Shown here: piece by piece, positions 1-8,693 of the stretch
Numbering within the stretch: the stretch's first letter is position 1
How the letters are laid out: each line of letters starts with the position of its first letter
Source: a virus
IMG/VR virus record: IMGVR_UViG_3300042691_024805
Span: 1 to 23,617 of that record
Strand: one strand, 5' to 3'
DNA length: 23,617 nt
Position numbers and translations under genes: made by a program
The notes under the pieces: model-generated
What the model saw: the letters and a program-made list of their open reading frames with translations, nothing else
The model's database searches: none
Told to the model about the DNA's origin: nothing

Positions 1-2497
1 TAGATCCATACAATGCAGGTCCTACTATCCAAGGATAATCAAATGTTGTGAAATATGCATATGTACCTTGAGGGAATTCGGGAGTTTTACAAAATCTTCC
101 ATTATAAACATCTAGATCATATGCAGGTCTTTCACCTGGAACAATTGATTGATGAACCATGTCTTCTATAAAACTGCCTGGTTCAAATTCAAAACGTAAT
201 ACAGTACCTGCAGAATAAGTCACTGATCTGTCCAATAGTACAGTGAAATCTCCAACATAATCCTTTAATCCTACTGCAGTTTTTAAAGAGTTATTAATTA
301 CTACAGGACGTTGTTCGGGTAAGACAAAAATACCGTCTACCCGAACAATTTTCATTCCAGGATTGATACCATTTGTTGTGCTTACCGCAATCGTGTTTGA
401 TGTAACAATGTCCGATGTAATGGTAACATCTAATGCAGGCGGTCTGTATTTTGACAAACTTAAATTTGCGTAATAGCCGCTGACCATAGTTTTTACATTG
501 GTTGTACCATCTTCAGGATCGGGATTCACATAACCATATGGACCATATATGGGATACCCGTCTGCAGCAAATCCTATGATTTTACTATGACCGTCGGGAT
601 GTGTGTATGATCCGCCTGAAAACCCTGACACATTACCCCAAGCATTTGCAGTTATAAAATCATTTTTTGTATAGAAATATTCACCATTAACTGTTACACC
701 TCCCCCATACTGATCCCGACCTACTAGGTTCGTGTAATTTGTATCATAATGCCAAATTGTACCATTTTCTCCTGGAACATAAGCACCATTACTGACTCCG
801 TTGATTAGTATGCCTGGTAGGGTCACTCCAACTGTATCTGTACTAAAACGAAAATCGTCGTGATTGCCTTGACTATTACGGCCCGCTTTATAAGGATATC
901 TAAATATTCTATCTTGTTCACTGATATAATTTGAATTTAAACTGTTTGGAAATTCTCCAATTTTTAAATTTGTCCCATCAGGAAAATCTGAAGTCGAAAT
1001 AGTTACTTCATCTCTTGCAGCATTTAATACCGCGTTAGCATAAAGCACATATGTAGATTCTGGGTTATAATTACTTGTACTGCTTTCAAAATTAATAATT
1101 AAATCATTGACAGGAATCAATTTAATTGCTGTGCCTACTCCCTCAACATAATATTGTTTATTTTGATAAGAAGTAGGAGTCACACTGTCGTCAAAAACTA
1201 TTTTAAGTCCGTTAGTAAAAATTACTCCATTAGGGGATACATAATTAGATTTTCCTATTATTTCACTATCAACTGCGATTTCATTTGCTGAAGGATCTAC
1301 TAATCTTATAACTCCATACTGGTCAGGATTTTCACTGTCCTGATAGTACAAAACATTTAAAGGAGCCGTAATTACATTAATTTTAGTTAAAATGTTGGCT
1401 ATACTAGTATACCATTCTGTGTTACCATATTCTATACCCGACAGTATTAAAACTTTATTGTTAACCGGAATAGATCTGTAGTAAGTTAAATTAACAACAA
1501 AGTCACTGCCCGAAGGAACTAAATTAATTGTCCAAATTCCGTACCGTTGATTTACAGGTACTTCTACAGAGTTGTGTGTCCAATCTGTTGGATTAACTGT
1601 ATATCTAACAAACACTAAACTTTTACCACTTAAATTAGATATTTGTCCATCTATGCCATTGTAGGAATTTTTTAACTGCGTTAGTGTTTTTCCTTGTATA
1701 TCTGCGTATGTGATGTCTGTGGCTAAATCAACAGTTTGAATCACTGGCATATTAATAAAAGCGTCTTGATCTGTGGTCAACGGAACATTGAAATAAATCG
1801 TGCCAGATTCAACACCATTATTGGTTACTCCGTAAATTTCTCTCGTTGACAAATTAGTAAGATCACTACGCCCAGTAAGGCCTGGTTGTGTCTGAATATA
1901 GAACTTTTTGCCAGGCTGATTAATAATAAATTGGTAATTTCCACTTCTTGCTAATACAATATCTGGATTTTGTGTTTGCCCGTATCCACTAAAATTGTAA
2001 ATATTTAAATTATCATTAGGAATAACATAGAAAGTTCTTTCTAATTGTGCACTGCCAGCATACACAGGCACAGGATCTGGTCCATTGGGCACCCAGTAAT
2101 ATTGATTAAAATTTATAAATGTGTCTGCATTAATTCTGGGATTATAACTGTAATAATCACTTCTAAATAAATTGTTTTGATTGCGTACATTAGCGCCATA
2201 AAAATTTAATTTATCTAGTAGATCAGGATAGTTTGCATAAAAATCTATTTTGTCTGTGTCTGGATTTCTATGAATTACTGAGGGTTCTAATTGATAATCT
2301 GCTCTTGCTGTTGTGGGTTCGTTAATATAAGAAGATATACTAGTAAACCCTGGTGCAAATTTTCTTCCTACATAGCCATTAATAGGCTTTAAGTTTGCTT
2401 CAGTAATTAATTGATCTAAAGTTGCATTTAGAAATTTTTTGTTGGTTTCAGTTTGAAAAACCGTAGGTAAAAAATTTATTGTTTGTCTATTGCGCAT
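1..2497 (-). CDS. Large tail/baseplate structural protein with YHYH-like domain (partial, C-terminus off the left edge)
   Basis: Open reading frame of 832 codons with no stop before the left edge, starting at ATG 2497, seven bases after the gp6 stop. The start of the protein (MRNRQTINFLPTVFQTETNK) and the following stretch with FAPGF, YQLEPSV and FNQYYWVPNGPD resemble a large structural protein found after gp6 in marine T4-like phages (from memory). Near bases 525-605 the frame reads GFAADGYPIYGPYGY, preceded by a His/Asp/Gly segment. This is the hallmark of the YHYH domain, known from many phage structural and secreted proteins. A GTYAYF segment near the left edge fits the same fold. The position after gene 6 is where T4 carries gene 7 (baseplate wedge), but I see no direct proof of gp7 homology. 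No Shine-Dalgarno sequence is visible, so translation may be coupled to gp6. A virion role is likely; the exact role is open. Confidence 0.8.
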   Translation of the reverse strand, partial: MRNRQTINFLPTVFQTETNKKFLNATLDQLITEANLKPINGYVGRKFAPGFTSISSYINEPTTARADYQLEPSVIHRNPDTDKIDFYANYPDLLDKLNFYGANVRNQNNLFRSDYYSYNPRINADTFINFNQYYWVPNGPDPVPVYAGSAQLERTFYVIPNDNLNIYNFSGYGQTQNPDIVLARSGNYQFIINQPGKKFYIQTQPGLTGRSDLTNLSTREIYGVTNNGVESGTIYFNVPLTTDQDAFINMPVIQTVDLATDITYADIQGKTLTQLKNSYNGIDGQISNLSGKSLVFVRYTVNPTDWTHNSVEVPVNQRYGIWTINLVPSGSDFVVNLTYYRSIPVNNKVLILSGIEYGNTEWYTSIANILTKINVITAPLNVLYYQDSENPDQYGVIRLVDPSANEIAVDSEIIGKSNYVSPNGVIFTNGLKIVFDDSVTPTSYQNKQYYVEGVGTAIKLIPVNDLIINFESSTSNYNPESTYVLYANAVLNAARDEVTISTSDFPDGTNLKIGEFPNSLNSNYISEQDRIFRYPYKAGRNSQGNHDDFRFSTDTVGVTLPGILINGVSNGAYVPGENGTIWHYDTNYTNLVGRDQYGGGVTVNGEYFYTKNDFITANAWGNVSGFSGGSYTHPDGHSKIIGFAADGYPIYGPYGYVNPDPEDGTTNVKTMVSGYYANLSLSKYRPPALDVTITSDIVTSNTIAVSTTNGINPGMKIVRVDGIFVLPEQRPVVINNSLKTAVGLKDYVGDFTVLLDRSVTYSAGTVLRFEFEPGSFIEDMVHQSIVPGERPAYDLDVYNGRFCKTPEFPQGTYAYFTTFDYPWIVGPALYGS

Positions 2498-2504
2498 ATT
2501 ATTT

Positions 2505-5500
2505 TTATGTTATAATACTATTTACCGCTGTAATTTCTAGGTTTAATTGGGCTGCAGTAATGGCACTTATTACTTCAATATTTTCAACAGTTGCACAACT
2601 TAAAAATATTTCATCCGGTTCACATCCTATTTGTTGCAAACTTCCGTATGTTTGATTGATACTGTTAGGTACAATTATGATGCTACTGATACTGGGTGCC
2701 ATTCCCTGTTGTATGAATGTCGCAAGTTCAGTGAAATAAAATGTCTCACCAAAATCCCAATTACCTACAGCAAAAAATGCATTAATATACGCTAATACTT
2801 GGCTTCTAATTTCAAAATCTGACAGATTAATATTATTATTTTTAACAACTTTAAACGTTGCTCTAAATTCGTTATTTGCTTTGTTACCGAATAGTAATTT
2901 AAATTTAGCAGCATTATAAATGATAGAATCGCTCACTGATTTATAATTATCTAACGTTCCATATTCAATTTTAAGCGACTCACCAGTGGGCCTGTCAGGC
3001 ATTTGAATTTTTCCTGTAGTATCAAGTGCCCACGCTCTAAAACTATTTTCATAATCTTTGGTTAAGATATAAAGATCAATTAAGTTACTGGGACTAGGAT
3101 CTATTCTTCTGTCCCCGGGTGCATTATGCTTATATTGGAAGTATAGATCTACTCTACCAGTTTTAACAATATAGTTAGTATTTCTGGTCAATGATCTTGT
3201 ATTTCCATTTAATGTTATCTCATAGAAAGTTTCATCTTCATAAGTATAGAATATTTGCCCAACATTATAATTTTGAATATTGGCTGCAAGACTTATCTTC
3301 GTGGGATATTCTGAAATTATTGTTCCTGATCGAACTGGTTCGTAAGTTATGAATTTATCGTATCCTAAAGTTCGTTTAAAATAAACAAATTTTCTATCGA
3401 TAAGATTTATATTAGAAGTAACCTTCTGTAAAGTTCTTACACCTGTAGTTGCAATATTTAATTTCCAATATGTAGCAGAACTACCGATATAAAATATTTG
3501 TCCGTTTTGATACAAATAAACTAATTTAGTAGGATCAGTTATTTGTGTAATTGGATTTATATCCATACTATCAGAAAGTGTTTGCGAAATTGATGTTATA
3601 GAAGTAAGATTAAGTATAGGCATGACAATGTTTTGGAAAATATCAGGGTCATCTGGAGCCCCGTTGTCATTTATATCACTATATGTTATTAATATTTTAC
3701 TGCTATCTACATATCCATCTTCTTCAACAATTTGATTGTATACATAAAAAAGAAAATCTTCATTTAATGGTTGATTGGTATTAGCATTACCATTTAATTT
3801 CAAAACTTTGATACTGTCATTTACAGTGTAACCTGTAATAGGATCAAATATTTTTAATCTATTGTCAAAGTAGAATTTAGTTTCTGCCACACTTTCGAAT
3901 ACATAATTCAGTCCTCTGGCTGTGATTGTATAAACCACGCCATTTGCCTGTAAACTAATTAACCAACTAGAATTACGTTGTCTGTTACTGGTGTCATACT
4001 GATAGTCTAAACTAAAATTGCTGTTTAAATCTAAATCTGTTTCGTCAATGATTGCCCACGCCTTTGATCTCTGATCAAATCTTAAACCAAATGAAGAATA
4101 GTTTGTCACGTTAGTAATAATTTGTGATTTAAGTGCAGTAGTAAAAGAATTATTAAATGCTGGGAAAACACAAATCACTTCAGGAACTGACCCGGTGGAA
4201 GAAGGTAAATTTAAACTTATAGTCACTGGACCTTGGCCGTTAGCCAACGGAACTTGTGTCCCGTTGTTGCTTAATGATAGTACAGTTGCATATAATATAG
4301 GTTGTCCATTAGCAGGTATTATCCCGTCTGATGGTAAAGTTTCTATTTCATTTGCACTATTAAAATATTTTCCTACCCCTGGATAAAGCACAATTACACT
4401 ACCTTCAGTAATGTATGCATATGGTAATGCTGTACCTGTGCCTACCGCAGTGGCCTGAGAAGTTGACGTAGTATAGAAATACCCAGTACAAGAACCAGAT
4501 CCCGGAGTAACTCTTGCCCAGTTTAAGTTAGGAAATATAAACTTCTCAAAATTACTATAGTAAAATTGTAACATAGATTGACCTCTTACCAAAGGTAAAA
4601 GTTGGTTTTCGATCATTCTGTTTACGTCTGAAGTTGTAGTAAATGTAAAGGTAAAACTAGAAGTATCGTCTTGTTGAAAAACAATTCCGTCTGCAGCAAA
4701 TATGTTTGTACTACTGTACCTACCTGTAGTATCAATCACATCTAGATATCTACTTATACCACTACTAGTTCTATTAACTGCTTTAACTCTACTAATTGAA
4801 CTAAATGCACCATAAGGGAAGACATTATAATCTTCTGCGGTGATCATTCTGTTCTGGGTATAGTAAAGTTGTGGTGCCTTAGTTCTTATGTCAGCAAGAC
4901 TTTCCCTTGGTTGAGCATTGGCTACGGTATACTTTAGATTAGCAATAACTGTTAAAGTTTCTGCTTTACCAGATTTACTAATATAAGGTATGTTAAGTCT
5001 CACATTAGTCATTTCATCGGGAGTAATATTATAAGACAGTCCTGAACTAACTCGGTAATAAACTCTATAATTACCCGCAGGTATGGCAGCAAACGTTCCA
5101 TCACCAAAAACTAAATCAATTTGATCACCATCTCTAGATACAACCTGATAACTTTTTTGAGGAGCATTATTATTGTAAATTATGTTTTGTCCTACCACTG
5201 CAGGAATTTGATTCCAAAGTAAATTATCTTGACCTTGATTATTAATTTCATATAACCAAACATCAGTATTATTAATATTATTAATATTAACGCTTACCAA
5301 GTTATTAGGTATACTTTCTAAAAAACTAATTGTTTGGTTTTGTGAGGTTCCTTGTTTAAAATAAAAGAAGAAACCAGTATTGTTGCTGGCATTTCCTAAA
5401 TTATCATTTTTATAAATTATGTTCAACGGTTTTCCAGGAGACGGGCTGGACTCATATATATAAGTTTTGTCAACGCTAGTTCCACTGATTATTTCAAAAG

Positions 5501-6131
5501 GTAAATTAGCACCGTCCACTGTTGCACTAAAAGGAAATATCGGTAATGTTCCGCCAGGAAGACTGATGTTGTATTCGTCTGTAACTACACCAGAAATAAG
5601 TTGGCTATTCGCAGGTTTACCTATTTGTTGATTATTTGGTAAGGTTGCATTTAATACCGTAACAAACTGCTCATACCAATTTGGATTAGTGCCATCGTTC
5701 CACTTCACAACTAAATTTGACAAATCTATTCCGTTACTGTCTATAATTCTTTCTGAAGTTTGTACGCTGGTAAATTTTAAAAAACCAGTAGAAGTTAAAT
5801 TACGTTTGGGATTATAACTTATAAGTTTTGCAAGTTTAATAACACTGTCTCTACGTTCAGCAGTGTCAATGAAATTTTCTCTTGCATTCAAATCAGTTCT
5901 AAATGCTAAATTTTGTCCTAAAAATGCAATTAGATCAATCAGCGCAATATATTCACTGGATTCTACAAAATCATTAAAATTTTCTGGATAGTATAATTGA
6001 ATGTAATCCAGCATTGCTTTCCGCAATGTTTGGAAATCATAACTTTGGAAGTCTGCATTTCTAAAACTTTCGTATAATACAGTCCAGTCTTGATTAATTA
6101 ATAAATTGTTTTGTCTGTTAGTTGCAGCCAT
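2505..6131 (-). CDS. 6: Baseplate wedge protein gp6
   Basis: 1208-residue homologue of T4 gp6, the protein that joins neighbouring wedges into the inner ring of the baseplate (same superfamily as phage Mu/P2 baseplate protein J). The N-terminal 110 residues are the most telling: a Trp/Tyr-rich start, then LDYIQLYYPENFNDF, the SSEYIALIDLIAFLGQNLAF segment and the NARENFIDTAERRDSV helix, a conserved gp6 signature. The protein is about twice as long as T4 gp6 (roughly 660 residues), as in other environmental T4-like phages. The added middle part is Asn/Ser/Thr-rich and probably beta-structured. The start is preceded by a weak AAGAGA ribosome-binding site and a late-type box at 6150-6157. It lies directly downstream of gene 25, as in T4-like baseplate clusters. 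Confidence 0.92.
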   Translation of the reverse strand: MAATNRQNNLLINQDWTVLYESFRNADFQSYDFQTLRKAMLDYIQLYYPENFNDFVESSEYIALIDLIAFLGQNLAFRTDLNARENFIDTAERRDSVIKLAKLISYNPKRNLTSTGFLKFTSVQTSERIIDSNGIDLSNLVVKWNDGTNPNWYEQFVTVLNATLPNNQQIGKPANSQLISGVVTDEYNISLPGGTLPIFPFSATVDGANLPFEIISGTSVDKTYIYESSPSPGKPLNIIYKNDNLGNASNNTGFFFYFKQGTSQNQTISFLESIPNNLVSVNINNINNTDVWLYEINNQGQDNLLWNQIPAVVGQNIIYNNNAPQKSYQVVSRDGDQIDLVFGDGTFAAIPAGNYRVYYRVSSGLSYNITPDEMTNVRLNIPYISKSGKAETLTVIANLKYTVANAQPRESLADIRTKAPQLYYTQNRMITAEDYNVFPYGAFSSISRVKAVNRTSSGISRYLDVIDTTGRYSSTNIFAADGIVFQQDDTSSFTFTFTTTSDVNRMIENQLLPLVRGQSMLQFYYSNFEKFIFPNLNWARVTPGSGSCTGYFYTTSTSQATAVGTGTALPYAYITEGSVIVLYPGVGKYFNSANEIETLPSDGIIPANGQPILYATVLSLSNNGTQVPLANGQGPVTISLNLPSSTGSVPEVICVFPAFNNSFTTALKSQIITNVTNYSSFGLRFDQRSKAWAIIDETDLDLNSNFSLDYQYDTSNRQRNSSWLISLQANGVVYTITARGLNYVFESVAETKFYFDNRLKIFDPITGYTVNDSIKVLKLNGNANTNQPLNEDFLFYVYNQIVEEDGYVDSSKILITYSDINDNGAPDDPDIFQNIVMPILNLTSITSISQTLSDSMDINPITQITDPTKLVYLYQNGQIFYIGSSATYWKLNIATTGVRTLQKVTSNINLIDRKFVYFKRTLGYDKFITYEPVRSGTIISEYPTKISLAANIQNYNVGQIFYTYEDETFYEITLNGNTRSLTRNTNYIVKTGRVDLYFQYKHNAPGDRRIDPSPSNLIDLYILTKDYENSFRAWALDTTGKIQMPDRPTGESLKIEYGTLDNYKSVSDSIIYNAAKFKLLFGNKANNEFRATFKVVKNNNINLSDFEIRSQVLAYINAFFAVGNWDFGETFYFTELATFIQQGMAPSISSIIIVPNSINQTYGSLQQIGCEPDEIFLSCATVENIEVISAITAAQLNLEITAVNSIIT
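2519..2526 (-). promoter_or_regulatory. Weak late-promoter-like box before the left-edge gene
   Basis: Minus strand reads GGTAAATA, six of eight bases of the late consensus, 21 bases before the ATG at 2497. The spacing agrees with the two better boxes, but the match is weak and the site lies inside the end of gene 6, so it may be chance. Confidence 0.25.
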
Positions 6132-6149
6132 TTTCGTTCTCTTATTCAG

Positions 6150-6157
6150 TATTTATG
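6150..6157 (-). promoter_or_regulatory. Late-promoter-like box before gene 6 (CATAAATA)
   Basis: Minus strand reads CATAAATA, one base from the T4 late consensus. It lies in the only sizeable gap inside the baseplate operon (33 bases between genes 25 and 6), at nearly the same distance from the start codon (18 bases) as the operon's first late box. It probably boosts gp6 and the gene after it. Confidence 0.6.
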
Positions 6158-6164
6158 GTGTAGA

Positions 6165-6545
6165 TTATATGGTACTTCTACTATCCGTAATCATACTTTG
6201 ATCGAATTTGGCAATTATTTTGTCTATTTGATTTGTGCTAAGATAAATTAATTCTAGTTCTATTTGTATTCCTCTGTCATATTCAGTGACCAATACATTT
6301 CTGGCTGCTACTCTAGGATCTGTGGCTATGATTCTTTTAATATCCTGCACTATGGTATTTTTTGTATCTTGATTTAAAGGCTCAAACAGCATATTCCAAA
6401 TTACAGTCCCAAATTCGGGATTCATTAATTTTTCGCCACGACGTATAGCAAAATGATTTTGAATATCTCTTTTTACAAGATCAAAGTCAGTTAATCGATA
6501 TTTTTGTGGATTATCCACAGTGCTAAAACCATTATACATTGCCAT
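6165..6545 (-). CDS. 25: Baseplate wedge protein gp25
   Basis: 126 residues, close to the size of T4 gp25 (132). Member of the GPW/gp25 family, also represented by TssE of type VI secretion. It helps form the wedge core and links the baseplate to the first sheath ring. Visible signatures are the FDLVKRDIQNHFAIRRGEK segment, NPEFGTVIW, and the FEPLNQDT turn, which corresponds to the family's conserved Glu-Pro motif before the long helix (KNTIVQDIKRII, then DPRV). The start codon follows the stop of the upstream spike gene with no gap (TAAATG). A GAGGG ribosome-binding site about nine bases upstream lies inside that gene. A second ATG two codons in is possible but less well spaced. Confidence 0.95.
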   Translation of the reverse strand: MAMYNGFSTVDNPQKYRLTDFDLVKRDIQNHFAIRRGEKLMNPEFGTVIWNMLFEPLNQDTKNTIVQDIKRIIATDPRVAARNVLVTEYDRGIQIELELIYLSTNQIDKIIAKFDQSMITDSRSTI

Positions 6546-8693
6546 TTAAGTTACCCTCGATTGATTGGATGCCACTAACACCGGAGTCTGAGTGTTACTG
6601 TAAATTCCTTGTTTGTACGCCTGCACTAAATTGCTGTTTTCACCTTGTGGCAATGTGCCTTTAGTGTACCACGTAGATACATCTTTAGTACTGGTACTGA
6701 TACTAGCATTAATTAAGCCTGCTGCTTGCTGGGGCGTTGTTTTTGGTGTAATAAGACCTTGTGCTTCTAATTCTGTATATACCTTTCTAGTCTTATCATA
6801 TTGAACACGTTCTTGAACAGAAGAAGCAGATAAAAATCCATCTAAATCATTTATTGCATCCTGTCCTCTCCAATTATTTGGATTTTGTAATGCTGTTAAA
6901 TCGTTAGGAGTTCCTTCTTTAAGGTAACCGCTGGCCACTAAATCATCAACTTTTAATCCATATTTTCCGACTTGATTGGTTTCTGCGTTTAATGACGTAT
7001 AATCACCTTGACTAACAGTATGACCTATTTGAGCATTTAATGCTGTTAAATCAGTTACACTTAAAACTCCTAAACTGTTAGGAGCAGGTACTTGTGCTAT
7101 AAATGATTCCGTAGGTGCACCGTTGGTTAAAATCACATTCTCCGACGATTGAGGCCCTACACTATCTATATTCACCGGCGGTTCTATATAATTACCATCA
7201 ATGTCCTGAGAGGGAGCGTTTAAAATTTCTACTTGTTGTTGGACTTCTGCGGCGATGTTTCCTCTTACGTAAGGTTCATGTGTAGGCACTTTATAATTAA
7301 TAGATGTAAAGGAGTTGGGTTGTGAAGACCATACTAACCCATTAAAATCTGTATCAGCAACATAGAATTTAGGCAAGGGCTGAGGCGGGGCAACACCACC
7401 TCCGCCGCCTTCGCCGTTGAGTGCTATTTTTGAACCATTAACCATTACAGTACCAGATGCACGGAGCATCATTGATCCACCGGACATAACTGCAGTTTGG
7501 CTTGCACCCCTCAGTTGTGCTACTTTGCCAAACAAATTAAGTCCTGTTTCTGCTCTGGCTTGAATTATTTGTGATTCAAATTTGATACTGTTTTCAGATT
7601 TAAGATTAATACTTCCTTTTGCATCAAAATTAATATTTCTATCACTGCTCATCATGATGTTACCAGTAGTTCTCACTGCAAAATCATTTAATCCATACAA
7701 TAGTATATCGCCTTCTTGAGTAAGTTCTACCCAAGCACTGCCTAAACTATTAGAAATATAAATGAATCCTTCGGAATCATTCATCATGATTTGATGACCA
7801 GCAGATGTACGCAGTCTGATCATTTGATTTTTGTTGTCAAAATCCCCGTCATCCATTATAATACTATGACCTTGAACCCTATTTTTTACAATAAGGTCTG
7901 CGGGATTTACAGTTCCGGATTTTATTTGATTCTTTAATTCTGTGTTAATTGCAGGGTCTTGATCGCCATAGGGTCTGCCGGGACTGCTAATTCCAAACAC
8001 TGTACTTACAGGATCTCTTTGACTACTGCTTGTAATTGGTCCTCTTTTATTATCACTTATTAATCCTTGAATATAATATTGCAGTGTCAATGATTCATGT
8101 AGAGGTTTCAACATTAAACTGGGATCTGTGTTAGATTCAGATTCAGGTAAATTAATCACTGTTTCACTGGCAGGATAGTTCCAACTGGGATCTATATACG
8201 GCCGTAAATAATCAGGAATACTTTCAGGCTGAATAGAACTAAGTTTAACGCTGCCTATTGCTGGGGTCATTTGGCGTGTTCTATTGCTGTTTACACAGGC
8301 AAACCAATAACCCTCAAATCTATTTGGACTGAAAAAACATAATACTTCGTTGCCAAGGTCTGGTGGCACCATAAACATACCGTAACTTTGACCTGCATTT
8401 ATAAATGTATTATCTACTGCGGTTGATTGTTCTGTCTCTGGATAATTACCTGAAGTTTTTCCCATAAACGGACTTGCATAGATTACGTCTTTCCAACTAC
8501 TAGCAAGATCCGGATCTCCACCAAAGTCTGGTATATAAACTTTTAAATGCCCGTTTCTCGTGCTGAATACTTGTTGTTTGACCACCCCAACAAATATGCC
8601 CTGCATTTGCGATTGAGGAAATTCAGCAGTACCATCATATACAATCTGACTGGCTACTGCTTTTGAACTATTTCTGATACTATCTATGGCCAT
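6546..8693 (-). CDS. 5: gp5-like baseplate hub/central spike protein, no lysozyme domain seen
   Basis: 715-residue spike-type protein. Residues about 31-135 form an OB-fold-like domain (GIFVGVVKQQ, VYIPDFGG, MVPPDLGNEVLCFF, GYWFACV), as at the N-terminus of T4 gp5 and VgrG proteins. Residues about 270-425 hold a regular string of short beta strands (HSIIMDDGD, MIRLRTSAGHQIMMND, GFIYISN, GDILLYG, NIMMSSDRNINFD, SINLKSENSIKFE) typical of the membrane-piercing triple beta-helix. A glycine run (GEGGGGG) then leads to a Pro-rich linker. T4 gp5 carries a lysozyme between OB fold and helix; here that interval shows no lysozyme motif. Instead a C-terminal domain of about 170 residues follows (with YGLKVDDLVASGYLKEGT and WRGQDAINDLDGFL). 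Its role is unknown; it may be cell-wall related. The start overlaps the upstream stop by one base (TAATG). Confidence 0.85.
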   Translation of the reverse strand: MAIDSIRNSSKAVASQIVYDGTAEFPQSQMQGIFVGVVKQQVFSTRNGHLKVYIPDFGGDPDLASSWKDVIYASPFMGKTSGNYPETEQSTAVDNTFINAGQSYGMFMVPPDLGNEVLCFFSPNRFEGYWFACVNSNRTRQMTPAIGSVKLSSIQPESIPDYLRPYIDPSWNYPASETVINLPESESNTDPSLMLKPLHESLTLQYYIQGLISDNKRGPITSSSQRDPVSTVFGISSPGRPYGDQDPAINTELKNQIKSGTVNPADLIVKNRVQGHSIIMDDGDFDNKNQMIRLRTSAGHQIMMNDSEGFIYISNSLGSAWVELTQEGDILLYGLNDFAVRTTGNIMMSSDRNINFDAKGSINLKSENSIKFESQIIQARAETGLNLFGKVAQLRGASQTAVMSGGSMMLRASGTVMVNGSKIALNGEGGGGGVAPPQPLPKFYVADTDFNGLVWSSQPNSFTSINYKVPTHEPYVRGNIAAEVQQQVEILNAPSQDIDGNYIEPPVNIDSVGPQSSENVILTNGAPTESFIAQVPAPNSLGVLSVTDLTALNAQIGHTVSQGDYTSLNAETNQVGKYGLKVDDLVASGYLKEGTPNDLTALQNPNNWRGQDAINDLDGFLSASSVQERVQYDKTRKVYTELEAQGLITPKTTPQQAAGLINASISTSTKDVSTWYTKGTLPQGENSNLVQAYKQGIYSNTQTPVLVASNQSRVT

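Noticed and set aside
4195-4386. Short plus-strand open frame inside gene 6
   Set aside because: Opposite-strand shadow of a clear gp6 coding frame, with no ribosome-binding site or recognisable motif. The same holds for the other short antisense frames within the baseplate genes and within genes 47, 46 and the radical-SAM genes.
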